NCBI RefSeq assembly: GCF_029846175.1
Contig: NZ_JARWAC010000039.1
Coordinates: 1-46,724 of the forward strand
DNA length: 46,724 nucleotides
Direction of reading: 5' to 3'
Origin: Sphaerisporangium sp. TRM90804
GTDB lineage: Bacteria; Actinomycetota; Actinomycetes; Streptosporangiales; Streptosporangiaceae
The translations under genes and the position numbers were made by a program. Of this stretch, positions 17,097 through 25,591 are shown piece after piece. The notes beneath the pieces were generated by a model. The model ran no database searches, had not been told where the DNA came from, and saw nothing but the letters and a program-made list of their open reading frames with translations. Numbering within the stretch: position 1 is the first letter of the stretch; each line of letters opens with the position of its first letter.

Positions 17097-20000
17097 ATGG
17101 AGTTCCGTCTGCTCGGCCCGGTCGAGGCGTGGCACGAGGGAGTCCGGCTGGCGCTCGGAGGCCCCAAGCCCCGCGCGCTGCTCGCGGCCCTGCTGCTGGA
17201 GCCCGGCCGCGTGGTGTCGGCCGAACGGCTGATCGACCTCCTGTGGGACGAGCGGCCCCCCGGCTCGGCGCGGGCGCTGATCCAGACCTACGTCTCCACG
17301 CTCCGCCGCCGTCTCGGCGAGGCGAACGGCGAGGAGATCATCGAGACGAGGCCTCCCGGCTACCTGATCCGGCTGCGGGACGAGCAGCTCGACCGCCTCA
17401 TGTTCGGCCGCCTGGTCGAGGAGGGCCGCCAGGCGACCGGCGACGGACGGCACGCCGAGGCGGCGCGGGCGCTGGGGGCGGCGCTGGCGCTCTGGCGCGG
17501 GGAGGCGCTGGGCGGCATCGGGGACGTCCTGCGCTCAGAGGCGGCGGCGCTCGACCAGAAGCGCCTGGACGTGACCGAGGAGCGGATCGCCGCCGAACTG
17601 CTGACGGGCCGGTACGGCGGGTCGTCGGCGGAGCTTCGCGCGATGGTCGCCGCGCACCCGCTGCGCGAGCGGGCGCGCGGCCAGCTCATGACGGCGCTCT
17701 ACGGCCTGGGCCGCCAGAGCGAGGCGCTGACCGTCTACCACGAGGGCAGGCGCGCGCTCTCCGACGAGCTGGGCATCGACCCCGGCCCCGAGCTGCGGCG
17801 CCTCTACGAGATGATCCTTCGCGGCGAGCCCGCCACCCCGAACGGCGCGCCCGCCGGCCACGACACACGGCCCACCAAAGCACCACCCGACCGGACAGAC
17901 CTCATCGAAGCACCAGCGGCCCACACACGACTGCCCGCAGCGTCCCCGGCCCCCACACGACCGTTCGCAGCGTCGCCGGCCCCTCTCGATGCGCCGCCCG
18001 CCAGGGCCCGGCCCGCCGGAGCGCCGGCCGCCCGCGAACACCCCGCCGCGTCACCGCCCACCCGCACGCGGCCCGCCGGAGCGCCGCCCGCCGAGGCCGG
18101 GCCCGTCGAATGGCGGCCGGAGGTGGTCCCCGCCCAGCTCCCGCCCTGCGTCGCCGACTTCACCGGCCGCACCGCCGTGGCGGGCGACATCGCCGGCAGG
18201 CTGGCGGCGCCGGGGCACGGCCCGCCGGTCTTCGTCATCTGCGGAAAGGCCGGCGTGGGCAAGTCGGCGCTGGCGGTCTTCGCCGCCCACGCCGCCGCCG
18301 GCGCCTACCCCCACGGCCAGCTCTTCGTCGACCTGCGCGGCTGCACCGACTCCCCGGCCACCTCGCAGGAGATCCTGGCGCGCTTCCTGCGCGCGCTGGG
18401 CGTGGCGCCCGCGTCCCTGCCGGAGTCCTTCCAGGAACGCCTCGACCTGTACCGCAGCATCCTGTCGCGGCGCCGGGTCCTCATCGTGCTCGACGACGCG
18501 CGCTCGGAGCGGCAGGTCAGGCCGCTGCTTCCCGGCGGCAGGGGCTGCGCCGTCCTGGTCACCTCCCGCGGCAGGTTCCCCGGCCTGGACGGCGCCCAGG
18601 CCGTGGACCTGGACGTGCTGGAGGAAGCGGCGGCGACCGAGCTGCTGGCGTCCATCGTCGGCCGCGAGCGCATCGCCGCCGAGCCGCAGGCCGCCGCCCG
18701 GATCGTCCACCTGTGCGGCCGCCTGCCGCTCGCCATACGCACCGCCGGCGGTCGGCTGGCCACCCGGCGGCACTGGCCGCTCACCACGCTCGTGGAGCGG
18801 CTGAGCGACGAGCGCCGCCGCCTCGACGAGCTGTCGGCCGGCGACCTGGAGGTGCGCTCCAGCGTCGCCTTCAGCTACCGCCTGCTGGACGAGGAGGCGA
18901 AGAAGGCGTTCCGCCGGCTGGGCACGCTGGGCGTGTCCGACTTCCCCTCGTGGATCGTGGCGCCGCTGCTCGACCTGCCGGTGCGTGACGCCGAGGACGT
19001 CGTGGAGCGGCTGGTCGACGCCCAGCTCCTGGACCACACGGCGGTGGACGCCGTCGGCCAGGTGCGCTACCGGCTGCACGACCTATTGCGCGTTTACGCC
19101 TACGAGCGCGCCGAGGCCGAGGAACCGGCCGAAACCCTGCGCGAGGCCGTCTCCCGCGTGCTGGGTCAGTGGCTGTACCTGGTGGCCCACGTCGCCGAGC
19201 GCACCCCGCCCGGCGAGATCCAGCTCCGCCGCGAGTACGCGACGGCCCGCCCGGTCAGCGGCGAGCTGGCCCTGCGGCTGCTGGCCGACCCGGTGGCCTG
19301 GCTGGAGACCGAGACGCCGGCCCTCATCGCCGCGATCGAACGCGCCGCCGCGATGGACCTGGACGTGGCCGCGTGCGACGTGGCGGTGGCGCTCTCATTC
19401 TCGGTGTTCTTCGTCCGCAACCGGCTGGCCGAGTGGAGCAGGAGCCACACGGCCGCGCTCGCCGCCGCGCGCCGCGCCGGCAACCGCATGGGCGAGGCGA
19501 TGCTGCTGGCCGCACACGGCCAGATCTGCTACGAGATGGACCAGTACGAGCAGACGGGCGCCTACTTCCGGCAGGCTCTCGCCCTGTTCACCGAGGCCGG
19601 TGACGTGCGCGGGCAGGCCGTCGTCCTGGCGGGGCTGGGCGGTGCGTACCGCGAGTCCAGCCGGTTGCGGGAGGCCATCGGCCACCTGAACAGGTCCGCC
19701 GCCGTCTTCCGTACGCTCGGCGACGACGCCGCGATCGGGCAGACGGCCCGGCTGGCGGCCAGCGTCCACCTGGAGCTGGGCGACTACGACGTCCTGCCGG
19801 CCATGCTGGGGCAGGCGCTGGACGCCTACCGCCGGGTGGGCAGCAAGCGCGGCGAGGCGCTGACCCTGCGCACGATCGGGCTGGCGCACCGGGCGGTCGG
19901 CGACCACGCGCGCGCCGAGGAGCTGTCCTCTCGCGCCCTGCGGCTGTTCCAGGAGGTCGGCGACCGGTTCATGTCGGCGTACGCCGTGCAGGCGGTGGCC

Positions 20001-20387
20001 AAGGCGCGCATCCGGCAGGGAACGGGCGACTCGACGCGGCCGTGCCTGCGGGAGGCCCTCGCCCTGTGCCACGTCCAGGGCGACCGGTGGGGCGAGGCGC
20101 TGATACGGCGCACCATCGGCGAGCTGCACCTGGCCGCGGGCCGGTGGGAGCCGGCGCGGGTTCACCTGGAGGAGGCCATCGCCATGTCGGACGCCCTGAA
20201 CACGCCGCTGGCGTCCGCCCGGGCCCGGCGCGACCTGGCGGCGGTGCTGGAGCTCACCGGTGAAGCGGAGGGGGCGCGGCTGCTGCTGGATCGGGCGAAC
20301 GAGGTCTTCGCCCGCTACGAGGCGCGCGAGCACGTGGAGCTGACCAAGGGCGAGGGGCCGCCCTCGCGGCTCGACCTGCCGGAATGA
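17097..20387 (+). CDS. AfsR/SARP-family transcriptional regulator (wHTH-BTAD-NB-ARC-TPR)
   Basis: This 1096-residue regulator has the full AfsR layout. An OmpR-type winged helix spans 1-95 (MEFRLLGPVEAW; GGPKPRALLAALLL; GYLI), and a bacterial transcriptional activation domain covers about 98-245. A Pro/Ala-rich linker follows at 248-345. An NB-ARC ATPase has P-loop GKAGVGKS (383-390) and Walker B VLIVLDD (461-467). Tetratricopeptide-type helices run from about 790 to the end. SARPs activate antibiotic or developmental genes by binding direct repeats near promoters, with ATP binding as a switch. No biosynthetic cluster adjoins it, so it may act elsewhere. GGGGAGG precedes the ATG, and a TTGACC and a TATATT lie 30-40 bp upstream. 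Confidence 0.93.
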   Translation: MEFRLLGPVEAWHEGVRLALGGPKPRALLAALLLEPGRVVSAERLIDLLWDERPPGSARALIQTYVSTLRRRLGEANGEEIIETRPPGYLIRLRDEQLDRLMFGRLVEEGRQATGDGRHAEAARALGAALALWRGEALGGIGDVLRSEAAALDQKRLDVTEERIAAELLTGRYGGSSAELRAMVAAHPLRERARGQLMTALYGLGRQSEALTVYHEGRRALSDELGIDPGPELRRLYEMILRGEPATPNGAPAGHDTRPTKAPPDRTDLIEAPAAHTRLPAASPAPTRPFAASPAPLDAPPARARPAGAPAAREHPAASPPTRTRPAGAPPAEAGPVEWRPEVVPAQLPPCVADFTGRTAVAGDIAGRLAAPGHGPPVFVICGKAGVGKSALAVFAAHAAAGAYPHGQLFVDLRGCTDSPATSQEILARFLRALGVAPASLPESFQERLDLYRSILSRRRVLIVLDDARSERQVRPLLPGGRGCAVLVTSRGRFPGLDGAQAVDLDVLEEAAATELLASIVGRERIAAEPQAAARIVHLCGRLPLAIRTAGGRLATRRHWPLTTLVERLSDERRRLDELSAGDLEVRSSVAFSYRLLDEEAKKAFRRLGTLGVSDFPSWIVAPLLDLPVRDAEDVVERLVDAQLLDHTAVDAVGQVRYRLHDLLRVYAYERAEAEEPAETLREAVSRVLGQWLYLVAHVAERTPPGEIQLRREYATARPVSGELALRLLADPVAWLETETPALIAAIERAAAMDLDVAACDVAVALSFSVFFVRNRLAEWSRSHTAALAAARRAGNRMGEAMLLAAHGQICYEMDQYEQTGAYFRQALALFTEAGDVRGQAVVLAGLGGAYRESSRLREAIGHLNRSAAVFRTLGDDAAIGQTARLAASVHLELGDYDVLPAMLGQALDAYRRVGSKRGEALTLRTIGLAHRAVGDHARAEELSSRALRLFQEVGDRFMSAYAVQAVAKARIRQGTGDSTRPCLREALALCHVQGDRWGEALIRRTIGELHLAAGRWEPARVHLEEAIAMSDALNTPLASARARRDLAAVLELTGEAEGARLLLDRANEVFARYEAREHVELTKGEGPPSRLDLPE

Positions 20388-20425
20388 GCCGCGACGGCCC
20401 GCCGCCGTCACCCTTCGCATACGAC

Positions 20426-20458
20426 GATGACCGGCTCCGTGTGCCGGAGCCGGTCATC
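20426..20458. terminator. Bidirectional terminator hairpin
   Basis: A perfect 14-bp stem (GATGACCGGCTCCG, 20426-20439, with 20445-20458) has a 5-base loop. It separates the convergent AfsR-like gene (plus) and CHAP gene (minus). Confidence 0.85.
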
Positions 20459-20470
20459 TGGCCGGGATTC

Positions 20471-21262
20471 TCAGAGGTACATTCCGCCGAGGACGAGGCG
20501 GTTGTTCTGCCAGGAGAAGTTCGGGTTGAGACCGGTATTGAAGAACACCACCACGTCACCGTTCGGACGGACCTGCACCAGGTCGTCCAGGCCGTCGTCG
20601 TTCACGTCGCCGGTCTTGATCTGCGCCTTGTCGGTGATGCCGCCCAGCACCAGCCGGTTGTTCTGCCAGGAGAAGTTCGGGTTGAGACCGGTGTTGAAGA
20701 ACACCACCACGTCACCGTTGGGACGGGTCTGCACCAGGTCGTCCAGGCCGTCACCGTCGAAGTCGCCGGCCTTGATCTGACCCTTGTCGGTGATCCCGCC
20801 CAGCACCAGCCGGTTGTCCTGCCAGGAGAAGTTCGGGTTCTGACCGGTGTTGAAGAACACCACCACGTCACCGTTCGGACGCACCTGCACCAGGTCGTCC
20901 AGGCCGTCACCGTCGAAGTCCCCGACGTTGATCTGACCCTTGTCGGTGATCCCGCCCAGCACCAGCCGGTTGTCCTGCCAGGAGAAGTTCGGGTTCTGGT
21001 CCTGGTTGAAGAACACCACCACGTCACCGTTCGGACGGATCTGCAGCAGGTCGTCCAGACCATCACCGTCGAAGTCACCCACCCGGATCTGCGACGGATC
21101 GGTGATCCCACCCAGCACCAGCCGGTTGTTCTGCCAGGAGTAGTTCGGGTTCTGACCGTTGTTCCAGAACACCACCACATCACCGTTGTCACGCACCTGG
21201 ACCAGATCGTCCAGGTCATCCCCGTTCAGGTCACCCATCTGCACCCGATGACCGTCGGGGCC
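20471..21262 (-). repeat. 792-bp FG-GAP cassette, copy A (five 156-bp units)
   Basis: This segment is almost identical to 21967-22758, has the same length, and encodes the last 263 residues of both proteins plus the stop codon. Within it the 156-bp unit is repeated five times, the last one truncated at GGMYL. Differences from copy B are few and mostly silent; among the changes are Asp/Asn and Leu/Gln in unit four. Homology stops sharply at the GPDGHR codons. Confidence 0.95.
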
Positions 21263-21886
21263 CGAGGTGGCGCCGACCGGCTCGGAGTAGCCGGCGATGT
21301 CGGCGTCGCTCCTGCTGTAGCTGTTGGCCTTGATCCGGTCGCCGCTGTTGCCCTCGATGGTGTAGACCGTGCTGCCGTCGGAGGAGGTGACGATGCCGAC
21401 GTGGTCGATGTCGCCGCTCTGGTCCCAGTCGAAGACGATCGCGTCGCCGGGCTGGGGGGCGTAGCCGCCGGCCCGGGTGTGCCAGGTGCCGTGCTCGGTG
21501 CCGTACTCCTTGAACGACGCGGCCCAGCCGGTGAGGACGCCGCCGTCGCCCTCGGCCACGTCGGCGTGGGTCACGCCCGCGTTCTTCCAGACGTACTTGG
21601 CGAAGTCCGCGCACCACTCGCTCTTGCGGAACTGGACGCCGTCTCCGGTCCCGCATCCGGAGGCCGGTATCCAGGTGCGGAACACCCCGGTGTAGAAGTT
21701 GCAGTTGCTGCCCGCCGGCCGTTCGACGTTGCGGGCCGAATCGCCGAGCTCGGCCTGGGCGACGGCGACGATCTGGCTTCTGGTCGTGGCCGCGGTGGCC
21801 GACTGCGTGGTCGTGGCGGCGAGGCCGGCCAAGAGGAGGGCGGACGCGCCGAGCCCGGTGGCCAGGCGCTTGAGAATCTGATTCAC
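20471..21886 (-). CDS. Secreted CHAP-domain peptidoglycan hydrolase with five FG-GAP-like repeats
   Basis: This 471-residue exported protein has a signal peptide (to about residue 33) and a CHAP amidase/endopeptidase domain (about 35-205). The catalytic Cys is C92 in SEWCADFAKYVW, the His is H162 in IDHVGIV and a polar residue lies in IEGNSGD (178-183). The rest is five tandem repeats of 52 residues with Asp-rich GDFDGDGLDDL calcium-type loops and NGDVVVFFN strands, as in FG-GAP/VCBS propellers. It starts at GTG 21886 with AGAAGGG upstream. It lies 80 bp behind the lysozyme-like gene on the same strand and shares an almost identical repeat cassette with it. It is probably a cell-wall remodelling enzyme. 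Confidence 0.9.
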   Translation of the reverse strand: MNQILKRLATGLGASALLLAGLAATTTQSATAATTRSQIVAVAQAELGDSARNVERPAGSNCNFYTGVFRTWIPASGCGTGDGVQFRKSEWCADFAKYVWKNAGVTHADVAEGDGGVLTGWAASFKEYGTEHGTWHTRAGGYAPQPGDAIVFDWDQSGDIDHVGIVTSSDGSTVYTIEGNSGDRIKANSYSRSDADIAGYSEPVGATSGPDGHRVQMGDLNGDDLDDLVQVRDNGDVVVFWNNGQNPNYSWQNNRLVLGGITDPSQIRVGDFDGDGLDDLLQIRPNGDVVVFFNQDQNPNFSWQDNRLVLGGITDKGQINVGDFDGDGLDDLVQVRPNGDVVVFFNTGQNPNFSWQDNRLVLGGITDKGQIKAGDFDGDGLDDLVQTRPNGDVVVFFNTGLNPNFSWQNNRLVLGGITDKAQIKTGDVNDDGLDDLVQVRPNGDVVVFFNTGLNPNFSWQNNRLVLGGMYL

Positions 21887-21966
21887 GGTGATGCCCTTCT
21901 GGGGAATTCGGGGAGACAGAGCAGAGAACTCAGGAGGACAGCGCGCCGAAAGGAATCTCGGGCGGC

Positions 21967-22758
21967 TCAGAGGTACATTCCGCCGAGGACGAGGCGGTTG
22001 TTCTGCCAGGAGAAGTTCGGGTTGAGACCGGTGTTGAAGAACACCACCACGTCACCGTTCGGGCGGACCTGCACCAGGTCGTCGAGGCCGTCGTCGTTCA
22101 CGTCGCCGGTCTTGATCTGCGCCTTGTCGGTGATGCCGCCCAGCACCAGCCGGTTGTTCTGCCAGGAGAAGTTCGGGTTCTGACCGGTGTTGAAGAACAC
22201 CACCACGTCACCGTTGGGACGGGTCTGCACCAGGTCGTCCAGGCCGTCACCGTTGAAGTCGCCGGCCTTGATCTGACCCTTGTCGGTGATCCCACCCAGC
22301 ACCAACCGGTTGTCCTGCCAGGAGAAGTTCGGGTTCTGACCGGTGTTGAAGAACACCACCACGTCACCGTTCGGACGCACCTGCACCAGGTCGTCCAGAC
22401 CGTCACCGTCGAAGTCCCCGACGTTGATCTGACCCTTGTCGGTGATCCCACCCAGCACCAACCGGTTGTCCTGCCAGGAGAAGTTCGGGTTCTGGTCCTG
22501 GTTGAAGAACACCACCACGTCACCGTTCGGACGGATCTGCAGCAGGTCGTCCAGACCATCACCGTCGAAGTCACCCACCCGGATCTGCGACGGATCGGTG
22601 ATCCCACCCAGCACCAGCCGGTTGTTCTGCCAGGAGTAGTTCGGGTTCTGACCGTTGTTCCAGAACACCACCACATCACCGTTGTCACGCACCTGGACCA
22701 GATCGTCCAGGTCATCCCCGTTCAGGTCACCCATCTGCACCCGATGACCGTCGGGGCC
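21967..22758 (-). repeat. 792-bp FG-GAP cassette, copy B (five 156-bp units)
   Basis: This is the second copy of the cassette, at the 3' end of the lysozyme-like gene. Near-identity at DNA level, including silent positions, implies recent duplication or ongoing gene conversion with copy A. Confidence 0.95.
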
Positions 22759-23388
22759 GGCCAGGTGGGGGGTGATGGTGTCCACGATGATCTGCGCGTC
22801 CGCCGCCTGAGGCTGGTAGCGCTCGGGGAAGGCCGACACCTGGACCCGCTGGCACACCTCGCCGACGGGCGCGGTCTTCCAGGAGTCGCCGGGGTACAGC
22901 GACAGCATCTTGTTCAGGAAGGCGTTGGTCGCCCACACGGGGTCGAGCCGCTGCGCCCGGGTGCCCCAGGACGCCCGCTGCTGGAAGAGGCCCAGGCTGT
23001 CGTGGTCGAGCTCCTCGGCGACGTTGTCGATGCTGGCCTCGACGATCGTCGTGGTGATCGCGATCACCGCGGCGCGCGGGTCCAGCCCGCGGTCCTTCAC
23101 GGTCTTGACGACCATGCGGGCGCAGGACACGCGGTAGGCCGACATGTAGCCGCGCATCTTGGCGTTCAGACGGCTGTTGAGCTGCGTGGCCAAGCTCGCG
23201 TCGGTGGACGTGGGCCCCGCCGGGTCGCACGCCGCGAGCTCTCTGGCCGCGGCGACGTCCGAGGCTTTCGGCTCGGGACCGGCGGCCATCGCGGCCGTCG
23301 GAGCGGTCAGCGCGCCGAGCGCGAGCATCCCGCCGACCAGACCGCTGAGCAAAGGAGTACGCCGGCGCTTTTCTCGGGAGACGCCCAT
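21967..23388 (-). CDS. Secreted lysozyme/transglycosylase-like protein with five FG-GAP-like repeats
   Basis: This 473-residue exported protein has a basic signal peptide (GVSREKRRR, then a hydrophobic core ending near AMAA). The N-terminal domain (about 85-205) looks like a lysozyme-fold muramidase/transglycosylase: a candidate catalytic Glu in TTIVEASIDN (E117), then DSLGLFQQR (130-138), the equivalent of the SxGLMQ motif, and WATNAFLNKML. Family membership is less certain than for the CHAP neighbour. The C-terminal five repeats are nearly identical to those of that neighbour, so both enzymes probably bind the same surface. GAGGA precedes ATG 23388, and a plausible promoter lies 50-85 bp upstream. 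Confidence 0.8.
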   Translation of the reverse strand: MGVSREKRRRTPLLSGLVGGMLALGALTAPTAAMAAGPEPKASDVAAARELAACDPAGPTSTDASLATQLNSRLNAKMRGYMSAYRVSCARMVVKTVKDRGLDPRAAVIAITTTIVEASIDNVAEELDHDSLGLFQQRASWGTRAQRLDPVWATNAFLNKMLSLYPGDSWKTAPVGEVCQRVQVSAFPERYQPQAADAQIIVDTITPHLAGPDGHRVQMGDLNGDDLDDLVQVRDNGDVVVFWNNGQNPNYSWQNNRLVLGGITDPSQIRVGDFDGDGLDDLLQIRPNGDVVVFFNQDQNPNFSWQDNRLVLGGITDKGQINVGDFDGDGLDDLVQVRPNGDVVVFFNTGQNPNFSWQDNRLVLGGITDKGQIKAGDFNGDGLDDLVQTRPNGDVVVFFNTGQNPNFSWQNNRLVLGGITDKAQIKTGDVNDDGLDDLVQVRPNGDVVVFFNTGLNPNFSWQNNRLVLGGMYL

Positions 23389-23443
23389 CGGGAGTTCCTC
23401 ATTTCATGTCGTCAACCTGACACGACACAAACTCCTCGACAGC

Positions 23444-23472
23444 ACTACAAAAGCACTACAAAACTTCCTCAA
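23444..23472 (-). promoter_or_regulatory. Probable promoter of the lysozyme-like gene
   Basis: On the minus strand TTGAGG (23472-23467) and TGTAGT (23449-23444) are 17 bases apart in an AT-rich patch, giving a leader of about 50 nt. AGCACTACAAA is directly repeated here. A CTATAA-6-TTATAG inverted repeat (23478-23495) lies immediately upstream and could be an operator. Confidence 0.5.
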
Positions 23473-23549
23473 GGCGTCTATAAATCGCCTTATAGGGCCT
23501 TTCCAAGCGTTTCCCATATCAGAAGCGAGAAGTCGCGTGCCCCGAGGGC

Positions 23550-23580
23550 TTGACCTCAACGGCGATTGAGGGTGAAGACT
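23550..23580 (+). promoter_or_regulatory. SoxR/MerR-type operator in a 19-bp-spacer promoter (DDN-type gene)
   Basis: CCTCAA-6-TTGAGG (23554-23571) matches the arms and spacing of the classical SoxR box exactly. It is framed by TTGACC (23550-23555) and AAGACT (23575-23580) with a 19-base spacer. Predicted transcription begins about 23 nt before the ATG at 23610. The arrangement is the same as at 15980-16010. Confidence 0.72.
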
Positions 23581-23609
23581 TCGCTCACCGGCGAACCGAG
23601 AGGACCACC

Positions 23610-24068
23610 ATGGAGCAGCGGCCTGAAGTGCGCGACAGCCCTCAGGATTGGGTGGCCGAGCATGTGCGGCGATACCTGGCCACCGACGGCGAGCAAGGCC
23701 ACGACTACCTGGGCTATCCGACGCTCCTGATCACCACCCGCGGCCGCAGGACCGGCGTCCCGCGCAGGACCGCGCTCATCTACGGCAGGGACGGCGACCG
23801 CTACATCGTCGTCGCCTCCAACGGCGCCTCCGCGCACGACCCGAACTGGTACGCCAACCTCCTGGCCGACCCCGAGGTCGAGCTCCAGGTGAGGGCCGAG
23901 AGGTTCCCCGCCCGAGCCCGCCCGGCCACCCCGGGAGAACGCCCGCGCCTATGGGCCCTGATGGGCGAGATCTTCCCGACCTACGACGAGTACGCCGCCA
24001 CGACCCCCCGCGAGATCCCGATCGTCATCCTGGAACCTCCCACCCCCGAACCGGCGCCCGGCGCCTGA
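23610..24068 (+). CDS. Nitroreductase / deazaflavin (F420)-dependent oxidoreductase family protein
   Basis: This 152-residue split-barrel protein belongs to the DDN family of F420-dependent reductases. Diagnostic stretches are LLITTRGRRTGVPRRTALIYG, the cofactor phosphate-binding loop, then YIVVASNGASAHDPNWYANLLADPEVEL. Characterised members reduce quinones and nitroaromatics with reduced F420. The ATG at 23610 was chosen with GAGAGG upstream; the frame is open to 23550, but that part overlaps the promoter. The SoxR-like box just upstream suggests induction by redox-active compounds, like the oxidoreductase at 15035. Confidence 0.92.
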   Translation: MEQRPEVRDSPQDWVAEHVRRYLATDGEQGHDYLGYPTLLITTRGRRTGVPRRTALIYGRDGDRYIVVASNGASAHDPNWYANLLADPEVELQVRAERFPARARPATPGERPRLWALMGEIFPTYDEYAATTPREIPIVILEPPTPEPAPGA

Positions 24069-24105
24069 AGCCCTCGCCGTCCTGCGGCGCTGACGCCCGC
24101 GGGGA

Positions 24106-24180
24106 TCACGGCACGTCGACGACCTCGACCGTCCACGGGCAGGACGCCATGATGTCCAGGTGGAGGTACCCGCCCGATAC
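24106..24180 (-). pseudogene. Possible C-terminal remnant of a secreted-protein gene
   Basis: On the minus strand a short frame reads SGGYLHLDIMASCPWTVEVV followed by DVP and a stop. It resembles the C-terminus of small actinomycete exported proteins that end in an LDI...WTV strand. No start or upstream coding sequence is present, and a stop lies about 10 codons further up. I infer a decayed gene tail; chance is possible. Confidence 0.3.
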
Positions 24181-24436
24181 TGGTGTTCCTCGCCCCGCTG
24201 CCGCTGTCCCTCAGTAAAACCTGGCGTTCACCCGCTGAAGACGGTTGCGAGGAGGGCCGGGCCATCGGCACTGCCACAGCGGTAGGTTCGGCCGACGGGG
24301 ACTGCGCCGAAGGGGTGGCGCTTCTCGCGCACGTGCCGGACGCCTGCTTGTCACGCGGACGTGCGCGCCGCCGGACCGTCATCCATCCACCTCCCTGCCG
24401 GAGTCTCCGTGGACGGCAGCGTTCTGAGCGATCTGG
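24181..24436. other. Non-coding gap
   Basis: Apart from the small remnant before it, the 368-base interval between the DDN-type gene and the cyclase-fold gene shows no convincing reading frame, RNA gene or repeat. Confidence 0.5.
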
Positions 24437-25324
24437 TCAGATGACGGAGTTGCGCCTGAGGATGGAGAGGGCGTGCACGGTGGTGTAGCCGCGCCACTCC
24501 AGGGCGGCGGCCGGGGAGTAGCTGGCGAAGTCGACGCTCCAGCCGCCGTCGTCCTGCTGGCCGTGGGCCAGGCGTTCCAGGTCGGCGGCGACGACCTCGG
24601 GGGCGAAGAGCATCCGGGCGGGGCCGTCGGGGGCGGGGGCGAAGTCCAGCGGGCGCATCATCTCGTCCTCCAGGCCGCCCTGGACGTGCACGAGGCCGTT
24701 GGCGGGGATGTGCCGGGAGAGGGTGCCCAGGAGCACGGCCGCCCGTGGGCGGGAGGCGTGGACGGTGTCCAGGAGGCGGATGGCGAAGGCGAGCTCGAGG
24801 GCGTGGGGGGTGTCGCCGATCGCCTCTATGGCGTCCATGCAGTAGTCGGTGGCGCGGGCGAGCCAGGGGTGGGCGGCGACGGCGGGGTCGTGCGCGGCGG
24901 CCTGGTGGGCGGTGAGCGCGACGATGGCGGTGATCTGCAGCGACGAGACCGACGGGTCGGCCCCGGCCCAGAACGGGGCGGTGCCGGTGGGGTCGGCGAC
25001 GGGCAGCGCGAACGGCAGCCCGCCGTCGGGCAGGGTCACCGAGTCGAGCCAGTCGCACAGCGCCACGGCGTGCGGCCACGTCACCGCCCCGGCGTCCCCG
25101 AACACCTCGAACGCGTGCAACGCGGCCCCCGGCTGGCTCTCCGGCGCCCGCAGGTCGGGCTCCAGCCCCCACCCGTACCCCCCGTCGGCGTTCCGGTACC
25201 CGTCCAGCGCACCCAGCGCCGCCTCCGCCCCGGCACCCCCCATGAGCAGCTCGAACCGTCGCCGGTCGAGAACCCGGGCATGTCCCGTCATGAACGCCCG
25301 TGCGGCGCGCAGATCGACTTCCAT
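24437..25324 (-). CDS. Prenyltransferase/squalene-cyclase-fold (alpha-barrel) protein
   Basis: This 295-residue protein is built from helical repeats with QW-like motifs: YRNADGGYGWGLEPD, TLPDGGLPFALP and GQQDDGGWSVDF, and a SLQITAIVAL helix. The class II cyclase DxDD acid motif is absent, and it is half the length of squalene-hopene cyclase. A cyclase function is therefore unproven; it may be a single-barrel relative with another role. ATG 25324 begins MEVDLRAARAF; upstream in-frame starts are possible but lack a good ribosome site. It diverges from the acyltransferase gene. Confidence 0.7.
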   Translation of the reverse strand: MEVDLRAARAFMTGHARVLDRRRFELLMGGAGAEAALGALDGYRNADGGYGWGLEPDLRAPESQPGAALHAFEVFGDAGAVTWPHAVALCDWLDSVTLPDGGLPFALPVADPTGTAPFWAGADPSVSSLQITAIVALTAHQAAAHDPAVAAHPWLARATDYCMDAIEAIGDTPHALELAFAIRLLDTVHASRPRAAVLLGTLSRHIPANGLVHVQGGLEDEMMRPLDFAPAPDGPARMLFAPEVVAADLERLAHGQQDDGGWSVDFASYSPAAALEWRGYTTVHALSILRRNSVI

Positions 25325-25591
25325 ACGCCCACCCTGCACCATGAGGCACGACGGTTCACGCCGTACCCGTCGGATCAACCCCCGACCCGCGCCCGGACCG
25401 ACCACCAACCCTGCCGCCGCCGAGGCGCGCGGCGAGGGATCGGGCCGGCGGGCCGGTGCGGGCTGTGGAATGCCGAGCCCGTCAAGGAGACGAACAGCGA
25501 GACACCGGGCAGAACCTAGCTAGACGGAGGGACCAATCGGGGGCCGTGTCCTGCCTGGAGGGGTGGGCACGGACCTACTAGCGTCGTTGCC

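Noticed and set aside
20471..22758. CRISPR-like or mobile repeat array suggested by the ten 156-bp units
   Set aside because: The units are in-frame protein repeats at the ends of two genes, without spacers, inverted ends or a transposase.
23389..23549. Possible c-di-AMP (ydaO-type) riboswitch upstream of the lysozyme-like gene
   Set aside because: Such switches often precede actinobacterial wall hydrolases, but the predicted leader is only about 50 nt and lacks the conserved riboswitch core.
24183..24488. 101-codon plus-strand frame before the cyclase-fold gene
   Set aside because: It overlaps the true gene's end antisense, has mixed composition and no family features.
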